From assembly GCA_902785355.1 (NCBI GenBank), contig CACZYF010000019.1, positions 1-33,185 of the forward strand: DNA of 33,185 nucleotides, in the 5' to 3' direction. A model generated the notes under the pieces. The model made no database searches. It was not told the DNA's origin and worked only from the letters and a program-made list of their open reading frames with translations. Made by a program: the position numbers and the translations under genes. Positions 23,323 to 33,072 of this stretch are shown one piece after another; position 1 is the stretch's first letter; each line of letters begins with the position of its first letter. Source of the stretch: an uncultured Ruminococcus sp. (GTDB lineage Bacteria; Bacillota; Clostridia; Oscillospirales; Acutalibacteraceae).

Positions 23323-25005
23323 TTAACGTGATCTGCTGACAACAATGAAGTTATCAAATTGCTTTATATCATACCGTAAATCGAATCGGTTCGCGTAATC
23401 GCTCGGAAGAATGAATACATCGTCCTGATACTCGTCCGCCGTCATATCCTGAGGAAGAACGAAGTTATACCTGTCAAAGCTCTTCGCGAAGCGGAACTCA
23501 GCGTCGTTATTGTAATACTGCACGGTACTGTTGAAGCGCGTGGGATCGACCTTGCAGTAATACATCAAAAGAAGATATCCGCCGTTCACTCTTCTGTCGG
23601 TATAACGGTCGGCGCAATAGACGGTGTTTCTGTCAAGCGAATCGGCATACTGCGCCGCCTCGCCGAAGCCGTGCATGAACTGCACCCCTATCTGCTGTCT
23701 GTACTCGGGGCCAAAGTAAGACTTTACGAACAAGCCCGAGCCCGCCATGATCAGACACAGCACAACGGCGCACAGCTCCCGCTGTCGGTCGGCTAAGAAT
23801 CTGATACCTACCGCTACAAAATAGATGACCGGTATGAAAAGGACATTGATGCGGTTGATGTTCTGTCGAACGATCAGCGAGAAAATGAAGGCGGCAACAA
23901 ACCATGCGCACATTGCAAAATCGAAACGATCCGATTTCAGCTTGATCGCGCGCTTGAATGACAGAAAGCCGCCCAACAGGAACAGAGGGAAGGTAAACAC
24001 GTAGATGATGTTGAAGCCGTCTATAATATTATGCAGCTCTCTGACAGAGTATGAGAACAGCAGAGAGAACAGGCTGCGGATGTTCTTGAGCACATTGCCG
24101 AAGAACTCCTGATCGAAGGGCAGGAACACCGAGTTCGATCTCAGCGCCGTAAGACGCGGTACGCTGAACAAGGCGGTATGGATCTCGGGCAGCTTGAACA
24201 GGTTGACGACCCAGAACATCGCCAGAGGGACGGCGATCACGATACATACGACGCCGCTGATAACAAGCTGCTTTACAGTGAGATAACGCCTTACCAAAGC
24301 ATATACCACCAGTATGATCAGCATGATGGGCACGACGATATAGGTAGAGGCGTAGCTATACAGCGACAAAGAGAACAGCGCCGCCGACAAAGCGTAAGAC
24401 CATGTCTTTTTGTCCTGACAGCCCTTGACGAAGAAGTACAAGCCGAACAGTATCAGAAACGGAGCGGGGTTAGCGTCCAGTCCCCAACGCGAGCTGATGA
24501 TATGCCACGGAGAGACGCAGAGCAGCAGAGCGCCGATATACGCGGTGAAGCGATCCGTCGTCTTTTTCAGCAAAAGATACAGGACAAACACGGAAAGCAC
24601 GCCGAGCAGCGCCTGCGGCAGGCGGTAGACAAAGAGGCTGTTGCCGAATAATTTGATAAACAGCGAGGCGGCGTACATATAGAACGGACCGTGACCCGCG
24701 CCCCACGCGACGGGATAGACGGGGTTATGATATCCGTTTCTGTCCACGCCGTAATTCGCGATAGCCCACGAATCATAGCCGATGCTCGCCTCGTCCTGAT
24801 TCATGCCCGCAGGCAGCTCGGAAAGCCCGATCAACCTCAAGGCGGCGGCGCCGAGCAGAAGGACGGCGACGAAGATCAGCTCGAAGCGGCGGCTCTCGAT
24901 CAGGCGGGTGAAGCGCTCCGAAAGCGGTCTGCGCTTTTTCACCAATGCCGCGATCAAGATAAAGACTGCTATCAAGCCCGTTGCAATATAATTGAAATAA
25001 ACCAT
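23323..25005 (-). CDS. GT39/PMT-type membrane glycosyltransferase
   Basis: The 560-residue protein starts at the ATG that begins MVYFNYIATG; a TTG start seven codons upstream is less likely. It has about 11-13 membrane segments. The first external loop carries the acidic pair NQDEASIGYDSWAIANYG (Asp71, Glu72), the catalytic feature of the PMT/ArnT-like glycosyltransferase superfamily. The SPWHIISSRWGLDANP motif is also typical of bacterial members. The C-terminal 130 residues form an extracytoplasmic domain. Such enzymes use a polyprenyl-phosphate sugar to decorate lipids, wall polymers or proteins outside the membrane. The acceptor is unknown. The gene appears to be transcribed alone from its own strong promoter. 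Confidence 0.87.
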   Translation of the reverse strand: MVYFNYIATGLIAVFILIAALVKKRRPLSERFTRLIESRRFELIFVAVLLLGAAALRLIGLSELPAGMNQDEASIGYDSWAIANYGVDRNGYHNPVYPVAWGAGHGPFYMYAASLFIKLFGNSLFVYRLPQALLGVLSVFVLYLLLKKTTDRFTAYIGALLLCVSPWHIISSRWGLDANPAPFLILFGLYFFVKGCQDKKTWSYALSAALFSLSLYSYASTYIVVPIMLIILVVYALVRRYLTVKQLVISGVVCIVIAVPLAMFWVVNLFKLPEIHTALFSVPRLTALRSNSVFLPFDQEFFGNVLKNIRSLFSLLFSYSVRELHNIIDGFNIIYVFTFPLFLLGGFLSFKRAIKLKSDRFDFAMCAWFVAAFIFSLIVRQNINRINVLFIPVIYFVAVGIRFLADRQRELCAVVLCLIMAGSGLFVKSYFGPEYRQQIGVQFMHGFGEAAQYADSLDRNTVYCADRYTDRRVNGGYLLLMYYCKVDPTRFNSTVQYYNNDAEFRFAKSFDRYNFVLPQDMTADEYQDDVFILPSDYANRFDLRYDIKQFDNFIVVSRSR

Positions 25006-25043
25006 AGTTTCACCACACAGATCCAAAGCATTTTAATGATAGT

Positions 25044-25072
25044 ATTTTATCAAAAGTAGGAATACATGTCAA
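25044..25072 (-). promoter_or_regulatory. SigmaA-type promoter of the glycosyltransferase gene
   Basis: The minus strand reads TTGACA (25067-25072), a 17-base spacer and TAAAAT (25044-25049), about 40 bases before the start codon. Between this promoter and the terminator at 25281 I see no gene in about 210 bases. Confidence 0.82.
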
Positions 25073-25280
25073 TTATCCCCGTCGGAGAAAGACGAGCCGT
25101 ATATATCATCGTTGTCCACCCGGTTCGGATTCGACACTCTGTATAAGCAATATACTCTTTTGCAGACGTTTGTTTCAGAAGAGGCTTTAGATATACGAAG
25201 CATTGCATAGTTCTTTAAGAATCAGAAAAATTACGAGCAATTTTCTTTTACCGTCAAACATTATTTCTTCGGTAAGACTG

Positions 25281-25312
25281 AAAAAGCTGTCCTGAGAAAA
25301 GGACAGCTTTTT
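25281..25312 (-). terminator. Terminator of the giant surface-protein transcript
   Basis: A perfect 12-bp stem (AAAAAGCTGTCC on the minus strand, arms 25301-25312 and 25281-25292) with an 8-base loop ends in TTTTT. It lies 34 bases after the small ORF and would serve both genes. Confidence 0.85.
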
Positions 25313-25345
25313 GTCATATTATGTTTTATTTTTTTCAGGAAGTTG

Positions 25346-25474
25346 TCAGCGATCCCCTCTGATCGGTAATTCGTTATCTCCTTCCTTGGGGAATCCTCCC
25401 GAGGTCACGATGACGTCCTCTGTCTGGAATTCAAATATTTCGAGCTCGATGCGCTCATATCGTTCTTTCTTCAT
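25346..25474 (-). CDS. 42-residue conserved-type small protein coupled to the giant surface protein
   Basis: The ORF encodes MKKERYERIELEIFEFQTED, then VIVTSGGFPKEGDNELP and IRGDR. Its ribosome site AAGGAGG (25481-25487) overlaps the TAA of the upstream 2509-residue gene (25486-25488), with the ATG 6 bases later, so translation is probably coupled. A terminator follows 34 bases after its stop. It has no signal peptide or membrane segment and is acidic. The pattern (MKK-Y-x5-I-x3-F-E-EDVI-TSGG) recalls small hypothetical proteins that I remember as common in Ruminococcus-like genomes, often near surface proteins. I know of no function. An unmodified regulatory or chaperone-like role, or a peptide precursor, is possible but unproven. 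Confidence 0.7.
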   Translation of the reverse strand: MKKERYERIELEIFEFQTEDVIVTSGGFPKEGDNELPIRGDR

Positions 25475-25485
25475 GACTGACCTCC

Positions 25486-28400
25486 TTACGCGAAGCTGTT
25501 AAAATATACGATCGCCGCTTCGTTATAGCGATACAGTGCCGTCACGGTGTCGGTGATGGGCTGAGCGCCGCCGTCATTCTGTAAAACGTCCTTGACATAA
25601 GAGAATGCCGAGAAGCTGCCGAGAGAAACATCACCGTATTTCAGCTCATAATTTTCGCCGAGCTTCGACGCGGGGATATCCGTGACCTCGATATAGCAAT
25701 ACTCGTCGTCGTAATCCTTGACCTCTCCGACGTTTATGCCGTCGCTGTTAATCAAAGATAAAGCGGAGGTATCGGCGCCGTTCTTCTTGAAGTAGAAACG
25801 CAGGGTAGTTTCGGTCTTCAAGATCAGGCTGTAGCCGTAATACTCGATCCCCTTGCCCTCAAGCATCGCGTTTATGGTATCCTTTTCCGGAACATCCGAT
25901 GAGATGGAATCGATCTCGTTGTCACTCAAAGGAATCAGGTCATGATCCACATCATGGTTAGCCGGAGCGTCTGTGTTATGGGTAAACTGTTCCTGAGCGC
26001 TTGCACCGTAGTTGAGCATGGTCTTGACCAGCACGATGAGCTCGTCGGAGAACTTGTTGTCCTGATTCGCTAAGATGACGTCGGCATAATCCCTCACCTT
26101 GTAGGTCTCGGCAGCGATTGGCTCAGAAGCGCCGCCGATGGTGATGCTCGCCGCGATCTCGTCGTTCATTTCAGCGGCACAGACATTGCAGGTTGCCTTA
26201 TAGCAGCCGGTTTTTGTGTCCTTTTCGCTCTCACTGTCAAATGTGACAGACTCACTCTTTCCGTTCCAAACAAAATCAACACGAACGCCCTCGGCGAGTT
26301 CTTCGTCGGCAAGATTCAGATAAAAGTTCACGCCGATGTCGCCGTTGAGCGATAAGCTGTGATAAACAAAGTAGTCGAACGGTTTTGAATCGGTATAGGT
26401 CCTGCCGCCGAAATCAACGGTTGCGAGCAAAACATTTTTGCCGTCTGCTACGCCTTTGGTGATCGTCGCTTCCACGGTTTCTTCATGGTTGCACCTTTCA
26501 TCGGTACAGGTAAATGTCGCGGTAGCGGAGGTATTGTCCTTCGACCAATTCCAAACAGGATCGCCGTAGGTATGCGCGTCGGTGAAGTCATAGGTAATGC
26601 TCCGCGCACCGAAATCAGTACTGCTGAACTGCGTGCTGTGCTTCAGGTGCATGGTGACGCTGCGGTTGCCGAAGATGTTGTTGCCGACCGTGATCGTACC
26701 GCTGCGGTCAAAGGTGATATCCAGCGGGCTGCCCTCCTGAGAGGATGCAAAGGCATTGCTGCCGATCTTGTTCAGGTAGGTCGTGTCGCCGATCACCTTC
26801 GTCACGTTCGCGTTGCGGAACGCGTTCGCACCGATCTCTTCGGGATAACCCTTGAACACCAAGGTGAACGGAGGCGTCGCCTGATCATTGAAGATGCTCG
26901 TGCTTTGACTGTCGCCGCCGATAAAGTTGATCCTATTACTCTCATAGCTCGCGGGGATCACAAGTTCGCTGAGGTTTTCAACCGGTCCGGTATATCTCGC
27001 GATACCGTAAACACGACTGAAGGGATTAATCGGGGATTGCTTGATTGTCACATCAAAGTAAGAAAACGTGATGGAGCTCAGTTCACTACCGATAGACCCG
27101 TCCTCGTTCACGGCGTAGTTCCTGCCGTCGATCGCATAATGCTCTACGGTACCGAAAACATAGCCGCCTATGCCGTCTACATACGGCTCGACCCGCTCGA
27201 CGTACTCGACATAGCTGAACGCAGCGCCGACAGTCACATCGGAGTCGGGCATGATGAAGCTGTACACACCGTTAACAGGCACGAGCTGTTCACCGTCAAC
27301 CGTCACGGCTTTGATGATATAGCTCTCATCGGGCGTGACAGTCAGGGTGACCTCATTGCCCTCGCATGCGGTATTGTCAGACGGGGTGACCGTACCGTGC
27401 TCGATCGTATCTATTAGAATACGGTGCGCCAGCTTGAATACCGCCTCGCCGTCGGAATTTCTGCTAACAGAATAGCCCTCGTGATCGCTGAAGAAGGACT
27501 TCACGTCGCCCTTACCGGACAGTCCCGAGGTAAGCGCGGAGGAATCGAGCGCATCCTTGCGCAAGCCGATACGCGCGTCGGACCCGAGCTGATCCGTGAT
27601 GGTAACGAAGCGATCGCCCTTGATGTAAAGATCGCTGTCGGAACCGGAAGCCGTATTGCCGCTGACGACGGGCGATCCGTAGAGATTCAGCGTACCGCCG
27701 GTGTAGTAGATACCGCCGCCGTTGCCGCCTGTGCCCGCCCTGTTGCCGGTGATCGTACCGCCACTGAGGGTCAGGGTGCCGTTCGTCCAGATGCCGCCGC
27801 CGTTGTAGCTAACGTCCTCGACCGTATTATCCGAGATCGTGCCGCCGCTCATCATCATCTCGCCGCTGTTCAGAATACCCGCGCCGCCGAATTGATAGGC
27901 GGTGTTGGAGGAAACTGAGCCGCCGTAGAGGTTCAGCGCGGATCCGGAAGGGTTCGCGATACCGCCGCCCTCATAAGCGCGGTTGCCGGTGATCGCGCCG
28001 CCCTCGATATTCAGCGTACCGTTGTTGACGATACCGCCGCCGGCTGTCGAATGATAACCACCTGTGATGACGCCGGAATCATCTATGCTCGAATCCCTGA
28101 TCGTCAGGGTACCGTTATTGGTGATGACGTTGCCGTCGGCGGAAGCCGCGGTCTTGCGGCGATCGAGGGTGAAGCCGTTCAGTTCAAGAGTAATGCTCTT
28201 GCCTTCGGGGATCACGAGCGCCGTATCGGTATCCGTCGCCTCGACGTTCTCCGTCAGCTTGATCGTCGTGCCGTTTGTCGCGTAATTGATACGGGATTGC
28301 AGGAACGCCCACGCAGTACCGGCTTTATCGGGAGTAAGCGTTTTTTCGTTGAAGCGAACTTTGTCGCTGCTTTCGTAAGTACCGCTGTAAGAGTTCGTCC

Positions 28401-31400
28401 CATCCGTCATATCCCGGATGAAAACGATCTTTCCGTTTCCCTCATACGATGTAACGGTGATACTGTCGGTCGGATCGGTCCAACCCAGGATGACGTCGTT
28501 CGGAGAACTGAGCGTTCCGTCTACAGTTGTACTGCCGCCGACGATGGAAATATTCTTACCGTAGAGCCTGCCGTTATAGGTCAGGCTTCCGCCGGAGACG
28601 GTCACGACAGTATTCTCGTTCTCCATCGTTCCGGTCAATACTGTGTCGCCGCCGGAGATCGCCAGCTCACCACTGCAATTGATCGGGGAGCCGGAACTGC
28701 TCTTGACCGTCATGCTGCCACCGGTGACATTGATATCTCCCAAGCAGTTGAATGCCACGCCGTAGTCGCGGGAGGAATTGACGTTACCGCCGGAGAAATT
28801 CGCTTCATCCTCAACAGAGATATACGATGTCTTCAACGTACCGCCGAGCACATCAAGAGAGCGCGCATACACGTTCGTCTCGATCTTTCCGCCGACGATA
28901 TCAACGCTTCCGGCGTAAATGCCCAAGCCCCTGATAATGCCCTCGGTCTCTCCGGGAGCGCGGTAGACCGTCAGCGCTCCGGCAGTCTTCAGGTCGCTGC
29001 TTCCGAGCTCATAAGGATTCATGTTCATGATCGCGCCGTCACGAAGGATCAGCTTGACGTCGCCGTTGAGGTCGATACTGTTCGTGATACTGAGCTGACC
29101 GATATTGTGTCCGTTGCTCTCTTTCTTTTCAACGTAGTACCAGCCCGAAGTCAGCTCGGGGATACCATTAGTCAGCTCAGCCGCCTGAGCCGTCTGCACG
29201 TTGCCATCCTCGTCGATGTATTCTATCTCATGCAGAGCGCTGAACACCGCTGTCACGGTGATATCGCTCTCCGGCATTTCAAAGGAAGTGTCTTCGATGA
29301 CGGTCTTAACGCCGTTCTGATCGGTATAATACAGCGCCGTCAGCTTGCAGCCCTCATCGGGAGCGGTCGTCAGCTCGATATGCTCGCCTCTCTTAGCCGA
29401 TGCCGCGGAGGAGGTGACCGTTCCGTGCTCGCAATCCGCGATATTGATATCAAAGATCAGGCGGAAGGTCTCGGTCACGGAGTATTCCTTACCGGCGAAA
29501 ACACATGAAGCGGTAGATACCCTGTTCTTATCGATATCCTTATAGCTGACCTTTGCGCTGACCTTGATGATATCGCCGTTTTCCCGATGCTCGAACACCG
29601 CGGTCGCCTGCGTATGATCGTCTGACCAGAGCCATTCCGTAAGATCATAATGGGTCGAGTCGTACAGCTCGAGCTTCTTACGCTCAGCCGTCTGTACCTG
29701 TTCATCCGTCAGCGTACCGGTGTAGAGAGCCGTTCCGTCCGTCAGCGTCTGACCGTCGGAAATATCGATGCTGTACTGATCCTTCTTATAATTGATTCGA
29801 TTCAAGGTGATCGAGCTGTCGGAGGTGTTGCAGCCGAGCTCAATACTCTTGATCGCGGAAAATTCCTCTATCTTGATCGTCCCGCCGAGGAGATTCGCTA
29901 CACCGTAGGCGGTGGCGCCCTTTACATCAAAGGTGCCCCGCGCGATCTTGATGGATTCATCCGTGACAAAATCCGCTGCGCCGCCCTTCACGATCGCACC
30001 GTACTGTACAAAGTGCCTCAGCTGAGGGGGATTGTTGCAGGAGCTGAGATCCAGCGTACCGCTCTGTGAATACTGTCCGTAGATCGTCAGGGAGGAGTAT
30101 TTATTCATACTGTAATCGATCGGGAATCCGTCGTACGGAATAGGCTTCAACGTCGCGCCGTCAGCAAGGATCAGGTGGGCGTCGCCGATTACCGCGATCG
30201 TGGTGTTCGCGTCAAAGGACTGACTCACCACATACCAGCCGTCGCCGAGGATCAAATGATCACTGTCGAGCCTCTTCGCCAAAACGCTCTTTCTCTCACC
30301 TGCTTCGTCAACATATGCCGTCGTCACGACCGGGAGATACAGCGCGCGGTAGGTCTTGTCGTCGGAAAGCTCTACCACATCATACGGGAAGCGCGCATTC
30401 TGATAATCCGCTCCCTCTTCCAGCCAGCATACAAACTCGTAGCCGACAGGGCCGCGCTTGCTTTCGGGAAGGACGACCTTCGTATTAACAGGCGCTTCGA
30501 TCACGGTGGGGAAATCGTCACTATTGTAAACGTTCCTCTCGATCAGGGTCATCTTCTTCATCACCGCGTTCTGACCGCATTTCATACAGACGTTGTTCAC
30601 GTCCCATTCGTGCGCCTCCGCCGATTCGGGGAAGGTGCAGCCGCATACGCCGCAATACAGCTGATGCGTCATGACGTCAAGAGGGATCCACTCGGCGGTC
30701 GCGTGACCGCAGGCATAGACCAATGCGTATTTATTGTTGCGAACCGCGTTGTAACGGCTCTGACTGTAATAATCCGCAGTGCTGCTCGCTTTGGAGCCCG
30801 CTTTGGTGAGAAGATTATCGGACAGCGTGAGAGTCCCGCAGGATGGGCGGGAGTGTAGGAAGCTGTTGTAATCGCCGTTGCCGATCGCGACCGAGTTTCC
30901 GTCGCCGCCCGCGACCGCTTCGACCGTGCTTTGACCGGAGATCCCGACGTAGCTGACGCCCTCGTCCTCGCCGCCGCCGATACCGGAGCCGTACTCGCTG
31001 CCGTAGGCGTGTACCGCGGAATCGATGATCTCGATATGACCGCCGTTTCCGTCCTCACCGCCGCCGATGCCCGCGCCGTCTACGCCGCCCCACGCATTCA
31101 CGGTAGAGCCTTGGAGCTTGATATTGCCGCCGTCGCCGTCATCGCCGCCACCGATGCCCGCGGCATAACCGCCGCCGGTCGCCTTGACGGTGGAATCAAT
31201 GATGGTGATGGTGCCGCCGTGGCCGCTCTCACCGCCGCCGATACCTGCGCCGTCGGTCGCGCTGTCAGCTGTAATATTCGAACGCTCGATGGTGATATCG
31301 CCGCCGCTGACGTCGTCACCGCCGCCGATACCCGCGCCGTAGCGCCCGCCGTGAGCGACTACGGTAGAGTCTGAAATCTTGATGGTGCAATTGGCGTCGG

Positions 31401-33015
31401 TCTCGTTGCCCGTACCGATGCCCGCCGCGTCGGTGCCGCCTGTCGCGGTAACGTCAGCACCGTCCGTGATATTGATGGTGCCGCCGGTCTCGGACTCGTC
31501 GCCACTGCCGATACCCGCGCCATAGTCGCCGGCTTCAGCGATGACCGTACTGCCGGAAATGTTGATGGTATTAAAGCTGTGCTCATCCGCGCCGCCGATC
31601 GCCGCAGCGTACTTACCGCTCGAAGCATATACGTAAGCGTTCTCCGTAATATTGATCGTACCGCCGGAGCCTTGGTATCCGCCGCCGATACCCGCGCCGG
31701 AAACCGTCTTGCCGAACAGCTGTGCAAACCAGCTGATCAGCTGCAGTCCCGTAGCGTAGTATTTCTCTCCGTCCGAATACCAGTTGGTTCTGCCGATCTG
31801 AGCCTGGATATCCTCGTCGAAGCGGTCGCCGGAATTATAGGATTTGGAGATCGCGGAAACATGGACGTCCTTACCTTTGATGTTGATGGTACCGGCGTTG
31901 CCCTCTCTGCCGCCGCCGATACCCGCGCCGCCCGCGGTAGAGGTGGCGACGACCGACGCCGTACCCGAGATATCGATCGTATTCGCGTTTCTTCTCGCGC
32001 CTGCGCCGATGCCCGCGCCGTATTCGCCGATGGCGAAGATCGTACCGCCGGTGATCGTGATCGGGCGGGAATTCCGCGCGTCTTCACCGCTGCCGATACC
32101 TGCACCGGAATCATCTAAATCGCTGCCGGTGGAAATGGCGGTGACCTTGCCGCCGTAGATGTTGACCGACGGACTGTAGGAATGAGCGCCGCCGCCGACG
32201 CCCGCGCCGTTTACCGCCACTGTCCGGATATCGCCGCCGAAGATACTAAGGGATGAGTCGAAAAACCTGCTATCCGCGCCGCTGCCGATACCCGCGCCGC
32301 TGGAGGTGTCGGTCCTGATGGTACCTCCGTAGATACGGATACCTTCGCCGCTGCCCCATGCCATCGTGCCTTCATAGCCGCCGCCGATACCTGCTCCGTT
32401 ACAGTATTTCTGCTTCTTGCACGTGATGTAGCCGTCCCAGACGGTGATATGCTTCGGAGCGCCCTTATGACCACCGCCGATGATCGCGGCAGTGCTGTTA
32501 TAATCGCCCCTCAGGTCGAGGGTGCCGCCGTGGATCGTGATCTCACCCGCGTCCTCGCCGTCGTTCGAGCCGATCGCGGCACACGGCTGGTAGGTATCGC
32601 CGGAATTATGATTCAGATAGATCGAGAGCTTACCGCTTGTCTTTGACGCGGCATAGATATCGAGCGTACCTTCCTTCTCGACGCGGATGCCCTGATCGCA
32701 GGTCAGGGTGGCGCCGTTGCCGAGGTACAGTCCGACCGTCTGACCGTTCGCGACGTTCAGACGCCCCGAAACTATCGTATCGGACGTGACGACATAGTAG
32801 CCGCTCGTCAGGTTATTTGACGACCGCTTGGATAGCTCGGTATAGCTCGTGATGACCTCGGGATCGTTGACGACCTTGCCGGCCGCACTGTCCCAGTGGT
32901 GCTTCGTGATCGTGATTGCTCTCGCGGCACTGAACTCAAACGGAATAATGGTAAACATGCTGAGGATCATGACGATCGCCAACAACAGGCTAACCGATTT
33001 TTTAAATATCTTCAT
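25486..33015 (-). CDS. 2509-residue secreted surface protein (beta-helix, InlB-like, BspA-like LRR)
   Basis: Residues 1-33 are a signal peptide (SVSLLLAIVMILSMFTIIPFEFSAARA). Residues about 60-700 form a beta-helix-like array with some 16-18 GAGIGGG-type turns spaced 25-40 residues apart, each followed by a strand such as GTINITDGADVTATGG. A zinc-ribbon-like cysteine cluster lies at about 770-820 (YCGVCGC...CMKCG). More beta-helix follows (about 900-1180 and 1290-1600), with polymorphic-membrane-protein-like rungs at 1640-1770 (GGGIVNNGTLNIEGG). Two divergent InlB-like repeats sit at about 1190-1265 and 1870-1930 (HGTVT...FEMPESDITVTAVF). A BspA-like leucine-rich part spans about 2020-2110 (IGANAFRNANVTKVIGD). 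The C-terminus (from about 2217, YHSLSLNGDIGVNFYLNL) is a domain common in gut Firmicute surface proteins. Adhesion or glycan binding is inferred. It has no LPXTG motif and no dockerin. Confidence 0.85.
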   Translation of the reverse strand: MKIFKKSVSLLLAIVMILSMFTIIPFEFSAARAITITKHHWDSAAGKVVNDPEVITSYTELSKRSSNNLTSGYYVVTSDTIVSGRLNVANGQTVGLYLGNGATLTCDQGIRVEKEGTLDIYAASKTSGKLSIYLNHNSGDTYQPCAAIGSNDGEDAGEITIHGGTLDLRGDYNSTAAIIGGGHKGAPKHITVWDGYITCKKQKYCNGAGIGGGYEGTMAWGSGEGIRIYGGTIRTDTSSGAGIGSGADSRFFDSSLSIFGGDIRTVAVNGAGVGGGAHSYSPSVNIYGGKVTAISTGSDLDDSGAGIGSGEDARNSRPITITGGTIFAIGEYGAGIGAGARRNANTIDISGTASVVATSTAGGAGIGGGREGNAGTINIKGKDVHVSAISKSYNSGDRFDEDIQAQIGRTNWYSDGEKYYATGLQLISWFAQLFGKTVSGAGIGGGYQGSGGTINITENAYVYASSGKYAAAIGGADEHSFNTINISGSTVIAEAGDYGAGIGSGDESETGGTINITDGADVTATGGTDAAGIGTGNETDANCTIKISDSTVVAHGGRYGAGIGGGDDVSGGDITIERSNITADSATDGAGIGGGESGHGGTITIIDSTVKATGGGYAAGIGGGDDGDGGNIKLQGSTVNAWGGVDGAGIGGGEDGNGGHIEIIDSAVHAYGSEYGSGIGGGEDEGVSYVGISGQSTVEAVAGGDGNSVAIGNGDYNSFLHSRPSCGTLTLSDNLLTKAGSKASSTADYYSQSRYNAVRNNKYALVYACGHATAEWIPLDVMTHQLYCGVCGCTFPESAEAHEWDVNNVCMKCGQNAVMKKMTLIERNVYNSDDFPTVIEAPVNTKVVLPESKRGPVGYEFVCWLEEGADYQNARFPYDVVELSDDKTYRALYLPVVTTAYVDEAGERKSVLAKRLDSDHLILGDGWYVVSQSFDANTTIAVIGDAHLILADGATLKPIPYDGFPIDYSMNKYSSLTIYGQYSQSGTLDLSSCNNPPQLRHFVQYGAIVKGGAADFVTDESIKIARGTFDVKGATAYGVANLLGGTIKIEEFSAIKSIELGCNTSDSSITLNRINYKKDQYSIDISDGQTLTDGTALYTGTLTDEQVQTAERKKLELYDSTHYDLTEWLWSDDHTQATAVFEHRENGDIIKVSAKVSYKDIDKNRVSTASCVFAGKEYSVTETFRLIFDINIADCEHGTVTSSAASAKRGEHIELTTAPDEGCKLTALYYTDQNGVKTVIEDTSFEMPESDITVTAVFSALHEIEYIDEDGNVQTAQAAELTNGIPELTSGWYYVEKKESNGHNIGQLSITNSIDLNGDVKLILRDGAIMNMNPYELGSSDLKTAGALTVYRAPGETEGIIRGLGIYAGSVDIVGGKIETNVYARSLDVLGGTLKTSYISVEDEANFSGGNVNSSRDYGVAFNCLGDINVTGGSMTVKSSSGSPINCSGELAISGGDTVLTGTMENENTVVTVSGGSLTYNGRLYGKNISIVGGSTTVDGTLSSPNDVILGWTDPTDSITVTSYEGNGKIVFIRDMTDGTNSYSGTYESSDKVRFNEKTLTPDKAGTAWAFLQSRINYATNGTTIKLTENVEATDTDTALVIPEGKSITLELNGFTLDRRKTAASADGNVITNNGTLTIRDSSIDDSGVITGGYHSTAGGGIVNNGTLNIEGGAITGNRAYEGGGIANPSGSALNLYGGSVSSNTAYQFGGAGILNSGEMMMSGGTISDNTVEDVSYNGGGIWTNGTLTLSGGTITGNRAGTGGNGGGIYYTGGTLNLYGSPVVSGNTASGSDSDLYIKGDRFVTITDQLGSDARIGLRKDALDSSALTSGLSGKGDVKSFFSDHEGYSVSRNSDGEAVFKLAHRILIDTIEHGTVTPSDNTACEGNEVTLTVTPDESYIIKAVTVDGEQLVPVNGVYSFIMPDSDVTVGAAFSYVEYVERVEPYVDGIGGYVFGTVEHYAIDGRNYAVNEDGSIGSELSSITFSYFDVTIKQSPINPFSRVYGIARYTGPVENLSELVIPASYESNRINFIGGDSQSTSIFNDQATPPFTLVFKGYPEEIGANAFRNANVTKVIGDTTYLNKIGSNAFASSQEGSPLDITFDRSGTITVGNNIFGNRSVTMHLKHSTQFSSTDFGARSITYDFTDAHTYGDPVWNWSKDNTSATATFTCTDERCNHEETVEATITKGVADGKNVLLATVDFGGRTYTDSKPFDYFVYHSLSLNGDIGVNFYLNLADEELAEGVRVDFVWNGKSESVTFDSESEKDTKTGCYKATCNVCAAEMNDEIAASITIGGASEPIAAETYKVRDYADVILANQDNKFSDELIVLVKTMLNYGASAQEQFTHNTDAPANHDVDHDLIPLSDNEIDSISSDVPEKDTINAMLEGKGIEYYGYSLILKTETTLRFYFKKNGADTSALSLINSDGINVGEVKDYDDEYCYIEVTDIPASKLGENYELKYGDVSLGSFSAFSYVKDVLQNDGGAQPITDTVTALYRYNEAAIVYFNSFA

Positions 33016-33063
33016 TCATATCACCCCGGATTCGGCAGAAATAATTATGCACGTATTTGTTAA

Positions 33064-33072
33064 ATTATAGCA
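33064..33072 (-). promoter_or_regulatory. Extended -10 promoter of the giant surface-protein gene
   Basis: The minus strand reads TTGCTATAAT (-10 at 33064-33069, with TG one base upstream), about 50 bases before the start codon. The -35 region is poor. The remaining sequence to the right edge has a plus-strand AAAGGA near the end, which may be the ribosome site of a divergent gene outside the window. Confidence 0.4.

Noticed and set aside
26485-32118. Several plus-strand open frames opposite the giant surface protein.
   Set aside because: They mirror the glycine-rich repeats in reverse, lack ribosome sites and have no recognisable domains.
30940-32420. Repeated GCCGCCGATACC-type DNA blocks that could look like a direct-repeat or CRISPR-like array.
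   Set aside because: They are the codons of the GAGIGGG turns in an intact reading frame, with variable spacing and multiples of three.
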